A DNA stretch of 15,196 nucleotides, from NCBI GenBank assembly GCA_937891135.1, contig CALAFB010000039.1, positions 1 through 15,196 on the forward strand, in the 5' to 3' direction. The notes beneath the pieces were generated by a model that saw only the letters and a list, made by a program, of their open reading frames with translations, made no database searches and had not been told where the DNA came from. Positions 6,803 through 12,369 of this stretch are shown here, one piece after another. The position numbers were made by a program, and so were the translations under genes. Every line of letters begins with the position of its first letter. Positions within the stretch are counted from its first letter, which is position 1. Origin of the DNA: an uncultured Elusimicrobium sp. (GTDB lineage: Bacteria; Elusimicrobiota; Elusimicrobia; Elusimicrobiales; Elusimicrobiaceae).

Positions 6803-7297
6803 ATGGCAGATTATAGTTTTGATGTAGTGTCTAAAGTAGATTTAAATGTCATTAGCGAGGCCGTTTCCGCCGCTAATAAAGAAATTACCAACCGCTACGA
6901 TTTTAAAGGCACCAACTCATCTATTGAACTGGTACAAAAAGACAATGAACTTAAATTAGCGTCGTCGGACGAGTACAAAGTAAACACGCTGCGTGATATT
7001 ATTTTTACGCGTATGGCAAAACGCGGGATTGCGCTTAAAAACTTAACCGCGCAAAAAATTGAGGCGGCCCTAGGCGGCAACGCCAAACAAACGGTCAAAA
7101 TCCAGCAAGGGATTCCGGCCGATAAAGCCAAAGAAATTACCAAGGCCATTAAAGACGCCAAACTAAAAGTGTCGGCGTCTATTCAAGGGGATCAATTGCG
7201 CGTATCGTCCAAATCCAAGGACGAACTGCAAGCCGTAATTGCCCTTTTAAAAGGCAAAGACTTTGGCGTAGAACTACAGTTTACGAATTACCGATAA
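6803..7297 (+). CDS. yajQ: YajQ family nucleotide-binding protein (UPF0234)
   Basis: A 164-residue cytoplasmic protein. The start MADYSFDVVSKVDLNVISEA and the segment ANKEITNRYDFKGT are the family hallmark, and the C-terminus ELQFTNYR is typical. The fold is two ferredoxin-like domains. Members bind nucleotides, and some (for example in Xanthomonas) bind cyclic di-GMP and affect transcription; whether this one does is unknown. AAGGAG at 6791-6796 sets the start, so the upstream frame from 6611 is untranslated leader. Lys codons are mostly AAA, typical of this window's native genes. Confidence 0.95.
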   Translation: MADYSFDVVSKVDLNVISEAVSAANKEITNRYDFKGTNSSIELVQKDNELKLASSDEYKVNTLRDIIFTRMAKRGIALKNLTAQKIEAALGGNAKQTVKIQQGIPADKAKEITKAIKDAKLKVSASIQGDQLRVSSKSKDELQAVIALLKGKDFGVELQFTNYR

Positions 7298-7361
7298 TTA
7301 TCTTTAGGGAGGCAAGAAGCACTCCTTTCGCTATTAAATCAACGTAACGTTTTATAAAACT

Positions 7362-7386
7362 CCCCGGACTTACGCCCGGGGTTTAT
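7362..7386. terminator. Probable bidirectional terminator between yajQ and the pilin gene
   Basis: CCCCGG (7362-7367) and CCGGGG (7376-7381) enclose an 8-base loop. TTTATT follows on the plus strand and AGTTTTAT on the minus strand. The two flanking genes converge here. Nothing else is seen in 7298-7427. Confidence 0.65.
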
Positions 7387-7427
7387 TGTGAGCAGTAGTG
7401 ATAAAAATCGCACGTTCCTGCCCGGCG

Positions 7428-8120
7428 TTAAGGACGGCGCATAGCTGCCTGCGAGTAATACGTTGTAAACCCTAATTTGTCACAAGAAATATGATTAAAA
7501 CCTCTGCAAAGCATGGTATCTGTTTCTATGTCATAGGCAAAACCTTCACCCACATCATCAAATTCGACATAAATAGCATTACTGACGGAAAAATAACCAA
7601 TTTTATAATGACATTGGCTAGCTCCTGGCCACGGTTCGCACGGCGGCATATCAATATCTAATTCCGCCAACGTGCAAGCACTTCCTTTTTGTAACACACA
7701 GGCCTGATAGACTGGATAAATGCTCTTGATACCAGCTTCATACCCGGCAACCCGACTTTTGAGTACGGCTTTTTGGTATTGCGGCAACGCTACAGCGGCC
7801 AATATGCCTATGATGAGCACGACGACAAGCAGTTCTATGAGGGTAAAGCCGCGGGTTGTTATCCAATTAGGTATCATCCCGTACTGGATACGGGATCTTC
7901 CACGCAGACTGTTACGCAACGGCAACAACAAGCGTTGAAGATCCTGAATTAAATTCAGGATGACTCCATTTTTTATAACGACAGGATGCTCCTTGCCCGG
8001 GAATTTCGTCTTTAAAAGCAGATGAGATCCTGAAACAAGTCCAGGATGACAATTTTTATGAACGACGTTATCATTTCCTATTTGCGTAAAACCCCGCCGG
8101 GTGTTTGGGTTAGTTTTCAT
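7428..8120 (-). CDS. Type IV pilin-like protein with repeat-interrupted leader
   Basis: The prepilin signature GFTLIELLVVVLIIGILAAV begins at residue 91, with cleavage expected between Gly91 and Phe92 and Glu5 of the mature form present. After the hydrophobic helix (LPQYQKAVLKSR) comes a globular domain of about 110 residues with several cysteines, likely disulfide-bonded. Secreted by type IV pilus or type II secretion-like machinery; exact role unknown. The ATG at 8120 has GAGAGG upstream and opens MKTNPNTRRGFTQIG, like a normal leader, but about 75 residues encoded by palindromic repeats then separate it from a second RGFT site. An alternative ATG at 7877 would give a 10-residue leader but lies in a repeat stem without a clear ribosome binding site. 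The gene may be functional, or broken at the leader. Confidence 0.8.
   Translation of the reverse strand: MKTNPNTRRGFTQIGNDNVVHKNCHPGLVSGSHLLLKTKFPGKEHPVVIKNGVILNLIQDLQRLLLPLRNSLRGRSRIQYGMIPNWITTRGFTLIELLVVVLIIGILAAVALPQYQKAVLKSRVAGYEAGIKSIYPVYQACVLQKGSACTLAELDIDMPPCEPWPGASQCHYKIGYFSVSNAIYVEFDDVGEGFAYDIETDTMLCRGFNHISCDKLGFTTYYSQAAMRRP
7876..8052. repeat. REP-like palindromic repeat cluster inside the pilin gene
   Basis: Three stem units share the ends AGATCC and GGATGA. Unit 1 is 7876-7883/7889-7896 (ATCCCGTA/TACGGGAT). Unit 2 is 7941-7950/7952-7961. Unit 3 is 8027-8032/8042-8047 (ATCCTG/CAGGAT). Units 2 and 3 are in the same orientation and unit 1 is inverted. GATCTTC-ACGC (7893-7903) also pairs with GCGT-GAAGATC near 7932-7943, giving a larger palindrome. 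The minus-strand peptide includes CHPGLVSGSHLLL and VILNLIQDLQRLL, which I remember as products of a dispersed repeat seen in many unrelated genomes. Confidence 0.75.
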
Positions 8121-8172
8121 AAGTGAACCTCTCTACTATTTAATTTCAATTCCCCTGCTTATGAAACCCAAC

Positions 8173-8380
8173 ACAAACGGCTCTTACAGTCCAACTTTCT
8201 CAACACTTTAAACCATAATAGCCGCGGGATGTTACTTACGTAACAAACACTCAGCACAAGACCTCGGGTTTCGACGCCGTTATCTTGTACCTAATCGGCC
8301 ATTTTTGGAGTTGAGAAAGGCTGTTTGCACAGCAGTCTGTATACCGACTATACAGTTCCAAAAACAGGATGAAATTGTAT
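8173..8380 (-). ncRNA. Structured repeat copy B, candidate RNA upstream of the pilin gene
   Basis: It has the same plan as copy A with different arm sequences. Outer helix 8302-8309/8357-8364 is identical (TTTTTGGA/TCCAAAAA). The enclosed hairpins are 8320-8324/8329-8333 and 8337-8343/8349-8355. The long arm pairs 8253-8261 with 8283-8291, and a hairpin joins 8230-8235 to 8240-8245. The conserved blocks CAAACACTC (8244-8252) and GCCGCGG (8221-8227) are in the same places. In the long arm two positions are G.U pairs on the minus strand but mismatches on the plus strand. It lies 53 bases before the pilin start on the same strand, so it could be its leader or a separate small RNA. Confidence 0.5.
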
Positions 8381-8408
8381 GTTTATTCTATCAAATTGGA
8401 TATGTTTT

Positions 8409-8417
8409 TGCTATAAT
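8409..8417 (+). promoter_or_regulatory. Extended -10 promoter, probably giving a leaderless mRNA
   Basis: TGCTATAAT is a perfect extended -10 with no clear -35. The next start codon is at 8425, 7 bases after the box, which is where transcription itself should begin. No ribosome binding site precedes that ATG. Confidence 0.55.
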
Positions 8418-8424
8418 AAACCTA

Positions 8425-8901
8425 ATGAAATACATCCTTTACGCATTTACAATGATACTACTGTTTGTGGGCGGAATGATTATCGGCAACATTTACCTGC
8501 CGGAGCACGGCACCGTGCGCTCGTCGGCTATTTCCGTGCCGGAACTAAATACCCAAAACCCCATTTTGGCCCATACCGACCAGGAAAGTGCCGAGCGGGA
8601 ACTCTCCATTTTAAGCCAGGCGTTAGCGTCTTGCCCGGTGGTAGTGAATGAAGAAAAAGACCGCTTGGTAAACCACATTAAATTGTGGCTTGCGTTAGAA
8701 GATTTTCAGTTAAAAAAAGCCATTTTAGAGTTAGAAATGGCCAAAAATGTGGAAACCAACCGCCCTACGGCCCAGTTTATCCAAGCCGCCCAAAATTATA
8801 ATGAAGCGCGCGAACACGCCGAGCAAATGGCGGATGAACTCTTTCCGCCGCATACAGAAAGTGCACCCCCACCCGAACCAGAAGTTACTCCCAATTTATA
8901 G
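8425..8901 (+). CDS. Membrane-anchored or exported protein, unknown function
   Basis: A 158-residue protein that I do not recognise. Residues 4-24 form a hydrophobic segment (signal anchor or uncleaved signal), with no lipobox. Residues 50-140 are mostly charged and helical, rich in Glu, Ala, Leu and Gln, and could form a coiled coil or helical bundle. The tail (from about 142) is Pro/Glu-rich (PPHTESAPPPEPE) and likely disordered. The layout suggests a periplasmic helical domain tethered to the inner membrane. The frame opens upstream at 8305, but that part overlaps repeat copy B and the promoter, so I start at 8425. No Shine-Dalgarno sequence is present; see the promoter entry. It converges with the receiver gene at 8955. 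Confidence 0.65.
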   Translation: MKYILYAFTMILLFVGGMIIGNIYLPEHGTVRSSAISVPELNTQNPILAHTDQESAERELSILSQALASCPVVVNEEKDRLVNHIKLWLALEDFQLKKAILELEMAKNVETNRPTAQFIQAAQNYNEAREHAEQMADELFPPHTESAPPPEPEVTPNL

Positions 8902-8911
8902 TGAAACGAAA

Positions 8912-8933
8912 CAGCCCGCCAAAAAGCGGGCTG
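8912..8933 (-). terminator. Hairpin between convergent genes, probable terminator
   Basis: CAGCCCGC (8912-8919) pairs with GCGGGCTG (8926-8933). On the minus strand TTTCGTTT follows, suiting termination of the receiver gene. The plus-strand side has no T run. Confidence 0.6.
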
Positions 8934-8954
8934 CTTCACAAAAAACCGTGTCTG

Positions 8955-9311
8955 TTATTTCAAGTGTTCAATGGCGGAAAGCAAATCATCCGTATCAAAC
9001 GGCTTATATAAAACGCCGTCCGCTCCCAAACGCTGGGCTTCCGCCAAAATGGTTTCCTGGCGCATCCCGGTTACTAAAAGCACTTTTACACCGGGGCTCA
9101 AGCGTTTTAATTTGGCCAGCATATCCAGCCCGTTTTCCGTCGGGAAGAACACATCCAGCAAAATAAGTTCGGCCTGGCTTTTTTTAAGTAGGCCAAATAA
9201 TTCGGCCGAGTTAGAAGCTTCCAACACTACCTGAAAACCAGCTTCTTCCAACACATTTTTAAGAGCACTACGCAAAATGACAGAATCATCTACTAACGCA
9301 ATTTTTACCAT
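8955..9311 (-). CDS. Stand-alone response regulator receiver domain (CheY-like)
   Basis: 118 residues, exactly one receiver domain with no output domain. The acidic pair is Asp8-Asp9, the phospho-acceptor Asp53 (LLDVFFP), the switch Thr81 (VTG) and the conserved Lys103 in the KPF motif. All catalytic residues are present, so it should be phosphorylated by a histidine kinase not encoded in this window. As a single-domain regulator it would act by protein contact, as in chemotaxis, twitching motility or a phosphorelay. It starts 1 base after the phosphohexomutase stop (TAATATG), so it is translationally coupled to that gene. This pairing does not reveal its partner. Confidence 0.92.
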   Translation of the reverse strand: MVKIALVDDSVILRSALKNVLEEAGFQVVLEASNSAELFGLLKKSQAELILLDVFFPTENGLDMLAKLKRLSPGVKVLLVTGMRQETILAEAQRLGADGVLYKPFDTDDLLSAIEHLK

Positions 9312-9312
9312 A

Positions 9313-10713
9313 TTATTTCACTCCGGCTAATTTTGCCCCGATGTCTAACAGGGCCAAGGTTTCTTTTTTAGTGGCTGTTTCTCCGTAGATACGCAAGAGC
9401 GGCTCCGTACCGGACGGACGGATCAGCAGCCAATCGTCATTATCTAAAATCACTTTTAACCCGTCTAACGTATTGAGTTCCACTACTTTATGTGTACCAA
9501 TTTTTTTCGGCATTTTTTTGCGGAGTTTTTCCGCCCAAGCCGTTTTTTCCACGGGTTTAGTAAGCGCAAAATCCTGGCGGATGTAAACAGATGCTCCGTA
9601 TGTATTTAAGATATCGGCGCACAATTCGCCGGCTTTTTTACCGGTATCTGCCATAATGCTTAAAAAGGCCAAGGCTACAGCCAGGCCATCCCGGTCCGGC
9701 AGTCCCCCTTTCCAGGCAAATCCGCCGGCTTCTTCTACGCCAAAGGCCACATCTTCCAAGTTCATACGCTCGGCTATGTTTTTAAAACCCACGCAAACTT
9801 CTTCAAACTTCATTTCATGCGCGCGGGCAATCCGTTTTAATAAATAGCCCATAGAAACAGTTTGCACGATATTACCTTTTAATTTTTTATGTTTAATAAA
9901 GTACTCACACAATACGGCCGCTATCAGACACGGGGTCAAATAATTTCCTTTTTCATCTATCAGGGAAACGCGGTCCCCGTCGCCGTCAAAAGCAATCCCT
10001 AACGCGGCCTTTTTTTCTATGACGGTTTTTTTTAGTTCGGCTAAATTTTTCTCTACCGGTTCCGGCTGCACGTTGCCAAACACCGGGCTGTGCGTATTGT
10101 GCAAGGCAATCACTTGTTTAGCAGGCAGGAATTTTTCCAAATACCCGGCAGCAGCCCCGTGCATATAATCCACGGCTACTTTTCCTTTAAAGGTTTTGAG
10201 CTTTTTGGTATTGGTACGGGCCGCTAAATATTTAAAATAGATGTCCGTTAAATCCTGCGTTTCGGCTTTTTGTCCGTATAATTTGAGGACGGAATTTTCC
10301 CCTAATAGGGCTTCTATATCTTTGGTGACGCGTAACGGGGCCGAACGTCCGGCCAGTTTAATTTTAATCCCATTAAAATGGGCCGGATTGTGGCTGGCCG
10401 TTACCATGACGGACAACCAGCATTTACTGACACTTAAAATAGCAGCTACCGGCGTAGAAACCGGTTTATTAGCCAAAATGGTATCTATTTTATTAGAGCG
10501 GAAAATAGCCGCAATATCGGCGGCAAACCGGTCCGACATAAACCGCCCGTCATATCCTACAAAAATTTTCGGCATTTTCCCGTTTTCCAAAACAGGGGCG
10601 TTGGAGTTAATATAATCCGCCATGGCCTGCGCCAACAAATGTACGTTTTCAAACGTAAAATCCCACGCAATAATACCGCGCCAACCGTCGGTACCAAATT
10701 TAATTGCTGACAT
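9313..10713 (-). CDS. Phosphoglucomutase/phosphomannomutase family protein
   Basis: A 466-residue alpha-D-phosphohexomutase that moves phosphate between C1 and C6 of a hexose. Four domains are visible by motif. The N-terminus KFGTDGWRG comes first. The phosphoserine loop is TASHNP (Ser107). The magnesium loop is DGDGDR (243-248). The sugar-binding loop is GVEEAGG (about 325-331), a variant of the usual EEsGG. The C-terminal phosphate-binding loop is RPSGTEPLLRIYGE. Glucose- versus mannose-phosphate specificity cannot be decided from this. AAGGAGGA before the ATG sets the start. It forms an operon with the downstream receiver gene and lies downstream of tmRNA on the same strand. Confidence 0.9.
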   Translation of the reverse strand: MSAIKFGTDGWRGIIAWDFTFENVHLLAQAMADYINSNAPVLENGKMPKIFVGYDGRFMSDRFAADIAAIFRSNKIDTILANKPVSTPVAAILSVSKCWLSVMVTASHNPAHFNGIKIKLAGRSAPLRVTKDIEALLGENSVLKLYGQKAETQDLTDIYFKYLAARTNTKKLKTFKGKVAVDYMHGAAAGYLEKFLPAKQVIALHNTHSPVFGNVQPEPVEKNLAELKKTVIEKKAALGIAFDGDGDRVSLIDEKGNYLTPCLIAAVLCEYFIKHKKLKGNIVQTVSMGYLLKRIARAHEMKFEEVCVGFKNIAERMNLEDVAFGVEEAGGFAWKGGLPDRDGLAVALAFLSIMADTGKKAGELCADILNTYGASVYIRQDFALTKPVEKTAWAEKLRKKMPKKIGTHKVVELNTLDGLKVILDNDDWLLIRPSGTEPLLRIYGETATKKETLALLDIGAKLAGVK

Positions 10714-10837
10714 AGTTCCTCCTTATAAATCGGTAAATCTGCACAATTTCTGTACGTTGCCGTTAGGAAGCCACCCGGGTTTTTGCTGCTCCGTATCGGC
10801 CGTCTTTTGGTTCCTTTTTTTATGCCCACAAAAAAAG

Positions 10838-11178
10838 TGGAGGTGGGGGGATTCGCACCCCCGTCCGAACATCTTTTCCTAGCAGGTCCTACAAGTTTAG
10901 CCTTGCTAATTACTGTAAACTAAGCGCAAGGCGGCACGTTTACAGTTTGGTCCGTTTGGCTTACCCGGCGCAGACGAACCGCGCTGCTGCCGTAGCATCC
11001 CGTGTGTTTGACCGCCGTTCTTCCCCGCACGGAACCCAGGAAAGCGGCAGTGGGCTAAGCGTTAGCCCAAGCGACTTGATTGTCGTTAGTTATTTTTTTG
11101 GCTCTATTTTAGCTGGCCTAGCCAACCAGCACTTGCTCCCGAAAGGCAACAGATACCCGTCAAATCTAGTACACCCCC
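10838..11178 (-). ncRNA. ssrA: Transfer-messenger RNA (tmRNA)
   Basis: It rescues stalled ribosomes with SmpB and tags the nascent peptide for proteolysis. The acceptor stem pairs the 5' end GGGGGTG (11178-11172) with CACCTCC (10845-10839), and the discriminator base is at 10838; CCA is not encoded. The T arm is a 5-bp stem (10846-10850/10858-10862) around the TGCGAAT loop. A D-like segment (TTTGACGGG) follows the 5' strand, as in other tmRNAs. The tag frame, around 11046-11084, reads (T)NDNQVAWANA then TAG, with the stop inside a hairpin (GGGCTAA/TTAGCCC). A one-piece tmRNA of 341 bases before CCA addition. Confidence 0.93.
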
Positions 11179-11202
11179 GAAATACAGAAATTGTCAAATA
11201 AC

Positions 11203-11231
11203 TTACAAAACTTAGCATTATATTGTATCAT
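11203..11231 (+). promoter_or_regulatory. Possible promoter of the NYN nuclease gene
   Basis: TTACAA (11203-11208), a 17-base spacer and TATCAT (11226-11231). The leader before the ATG at 11256 would be about 18 bases, with no visible ribosome binding site. Confidence 0.4.
11217..11222 (-). promoter_or_regulatory. Likely -10 box of ssrA
   Basis: A perfect TATAAT on the minus strand, 38 bases before the mature tmRNA 5' end. The precursor would have a leader of about 30 bases, removed by RNase P as is normal for tmRNA. The -35 is not clear. A TTGACA nearer the gene (11191-11196) is too close to serve as its -35. Confidence 0.5.
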
Positions 11232-11255
11232 TTATTTTGTAAATAACAAACAACT

Positions 11256-11666
11256 ATGTATATTACCACCAAACCCACGATTTATTTGATTGACGGCCTG
11301 AACCTGGTACGCAGTTTTTTATACGAATTTGCCCGCCCCGAGGAAGACGTACTGGCTGATTTTTTAGATTTTTTAGCCGAAATGTCTGTAGACCCGCGTT
11401 ACGAAATGCACACCTACGAAGTCATTTTGGACGGCACCTTCCGCCCCGTAGGGCCTTTGCAGCGCGGGGGCGTACATATTTCGTTTTCGGAAAGTTTATC
11501 GGCCGACGAAATGATTTATGAACGTGCCGGTTATTTGGTGCAAACCAACCGGCGCGTACTTGCCGTAACGGACGACCGCGCCCTGCAAGAAGATTTAAAA
11601 AAATTGGGTGTTAAAACCCAATTCTGCCGCAAATTTTACACGCATTTCAAACCCAGCGAAAAGTAG
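11256..11666 (+). CDS. NYN domain (YacP-like) ribonuclease
   Basis: A 136-residue protein with a PIN-like NYN fold. The signature is YLIDGLNLVRS, with Asp13 and Asn16. A second acidic cluster is SADEMIYERA (Asp84, Glu85), and the third is VTDDRAL (Asp106, Asp107). These would form the metal-binding nuclease site. B. subtilis YacP (Rae1) is a ribosome-associated endonuclease cutting mRNA in the A site, so a role in mRNA or ribosome turnover is plausible but not shown. The protein is shorter than Rae1 (about 170). It is divergent from ssrA, and a terminator follows. No Shine-Dalgarno sequence precedes the ATG. Confidence 0.8.
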   Translation: MYITTKPTIYLIDGLNLVRSFLYEFARPEEDVLADFLDFLAEMSVDPRYEMHTYEVILDGTFRPVGPLQRGGVHISFSESLSADEMIYERAGYLVQTNRRVLAVTDDRALQEDLKKLGVKTQFCRKFYTHFKPSEK

Positions 11667-11685
11667 CGGCGGGGGGCCTTTTTTG

Positions 11686-11711
11686 AACACGGCTTCAAGC
11701 CGTGTTTTTTT
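11686..11711 (+). terminator. Rho-independent terminator after the NYN gene
   Basis: AACACGGC (11686-11693) pairs with GCCGTGTT (11699-11706), followed by a T run to 11711. The stem starts 20 bases past the stop codon. Confidence 0.92.
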
Positions 11712-11804
11712 GCTGTTTGTTGGGCGAGTTGTTTTAAAAGGCTTGCATTGTTTTTTTTTGGTAGATTTTAACGGTAAGACCTATATAAATGGGGGGAGTG
11801 CCTA

Positions 11805-12335
11805 ATGAATAAAAATGTTGTAGAGGGCCGTTTTGGGCTCATTAAAGGCAAGGGGTTTACACTCATTGAGTTGTTAGTAGTTATCTTAATAATTGGTATT
11901 TTAGCAGCGGTGGCCCTGCCGCAGTACCAAAAATCCATCTTTAAAACACATTGTTTGGAGGCAATCACCACGTTAAAATCAATTGTAGATGCACAAGAAG
12001 CCTATGCCTATGAGCACGGGGAATATACGGCTTCTCTTGCGGATTTACCTGTCTATTCATCTAACCCTTCCACGCAATCCAAATATTTTACTTTTTCTTG
12101 TCGGCAAAACGGAACGTGTTTTGCAATGCCCCAAAAAGACGGATATCCTGTGTTTGAATTTCATCCGCATATCGTTACAGAAAGTGCAATAGCGGAATAT
12201 TTAGGCAAACATTGGTGTGTGATTAGCAGTAGTATTTCCGATGAACAAAAAATTGCGAAAATAAGAGCCGCTTGCGAACGACTAGGTACGCAAGATGCGT
12301 CCATGACATCGGGGCGGTATTATTTGTTGCCCTAA
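11805..12335 (+). CDS. Type IV pilin-like protein
   Basis: A 176-residue prepilin. The leader is 17 residues and basic, cleaved between Gly17 and Phe18 (KGKG/FTLIELL), with Glu5 of the mature protein at residue 22. The hydrophobic helix runs to about residue 38, followed by the LPQYQKS spine. The C-terminal part is globular, about 125 residues, with several Cys. The segment KSIVDAQEAYAYEHGEYTAS is typical of pseudopilin-like proteins of this group. Its N-terminal 25 mature residues are nearly identical to the pilin at 7428, but the rest differs, as in families of minor or variable pilins. GGGGGAG at 11791-11797 precedes the ATG. Monocistronic between NYN and uvrC; machinery genes are not in the window. 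Confidence 0.9.
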   Translation: MNKNVVEGRFGLIKGKGFTLIELLVVILIIGILAAVALPQYQKSIFKTHCLEAITTLKSIVDAQEAYAYEHGEYTASLADLPVYSSNPSTQSKYFTFSCRQNGTCFAMPQKDGYPVFEFHPHIVTESAIAEYLGKHWCVISSSISDEQKIAKIRAACERLGTQDASMTSGRYYLLP

Positions 12336-12369
12336 AATATACTGTTTTAGAAAAAGCAGCGCAGGAAAT

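Noticed and set aside
8305..8424. N-terminal extension of the unknown membrane protein
   Set aside because: It lies in repeat copy B and the promoter, lacks a ribosome binding site, and would put residues in front of a natural signal-anchor start.
8379..8651. Alternative plus-strand frames over the unknown gene and the receiver gene (also 8747-9166)
   Set aside because: Shadows in other frames without ribosome binding sites; the receiver gene on the opposite strand has all family residues.
11191..11196. TTGACA as -35 of tmRNA
   Set aside because: It lies only 12 bases before the mature 5' end with no -10 downstream; the TATAAT at 11217-11222 is better placed for a precursor.
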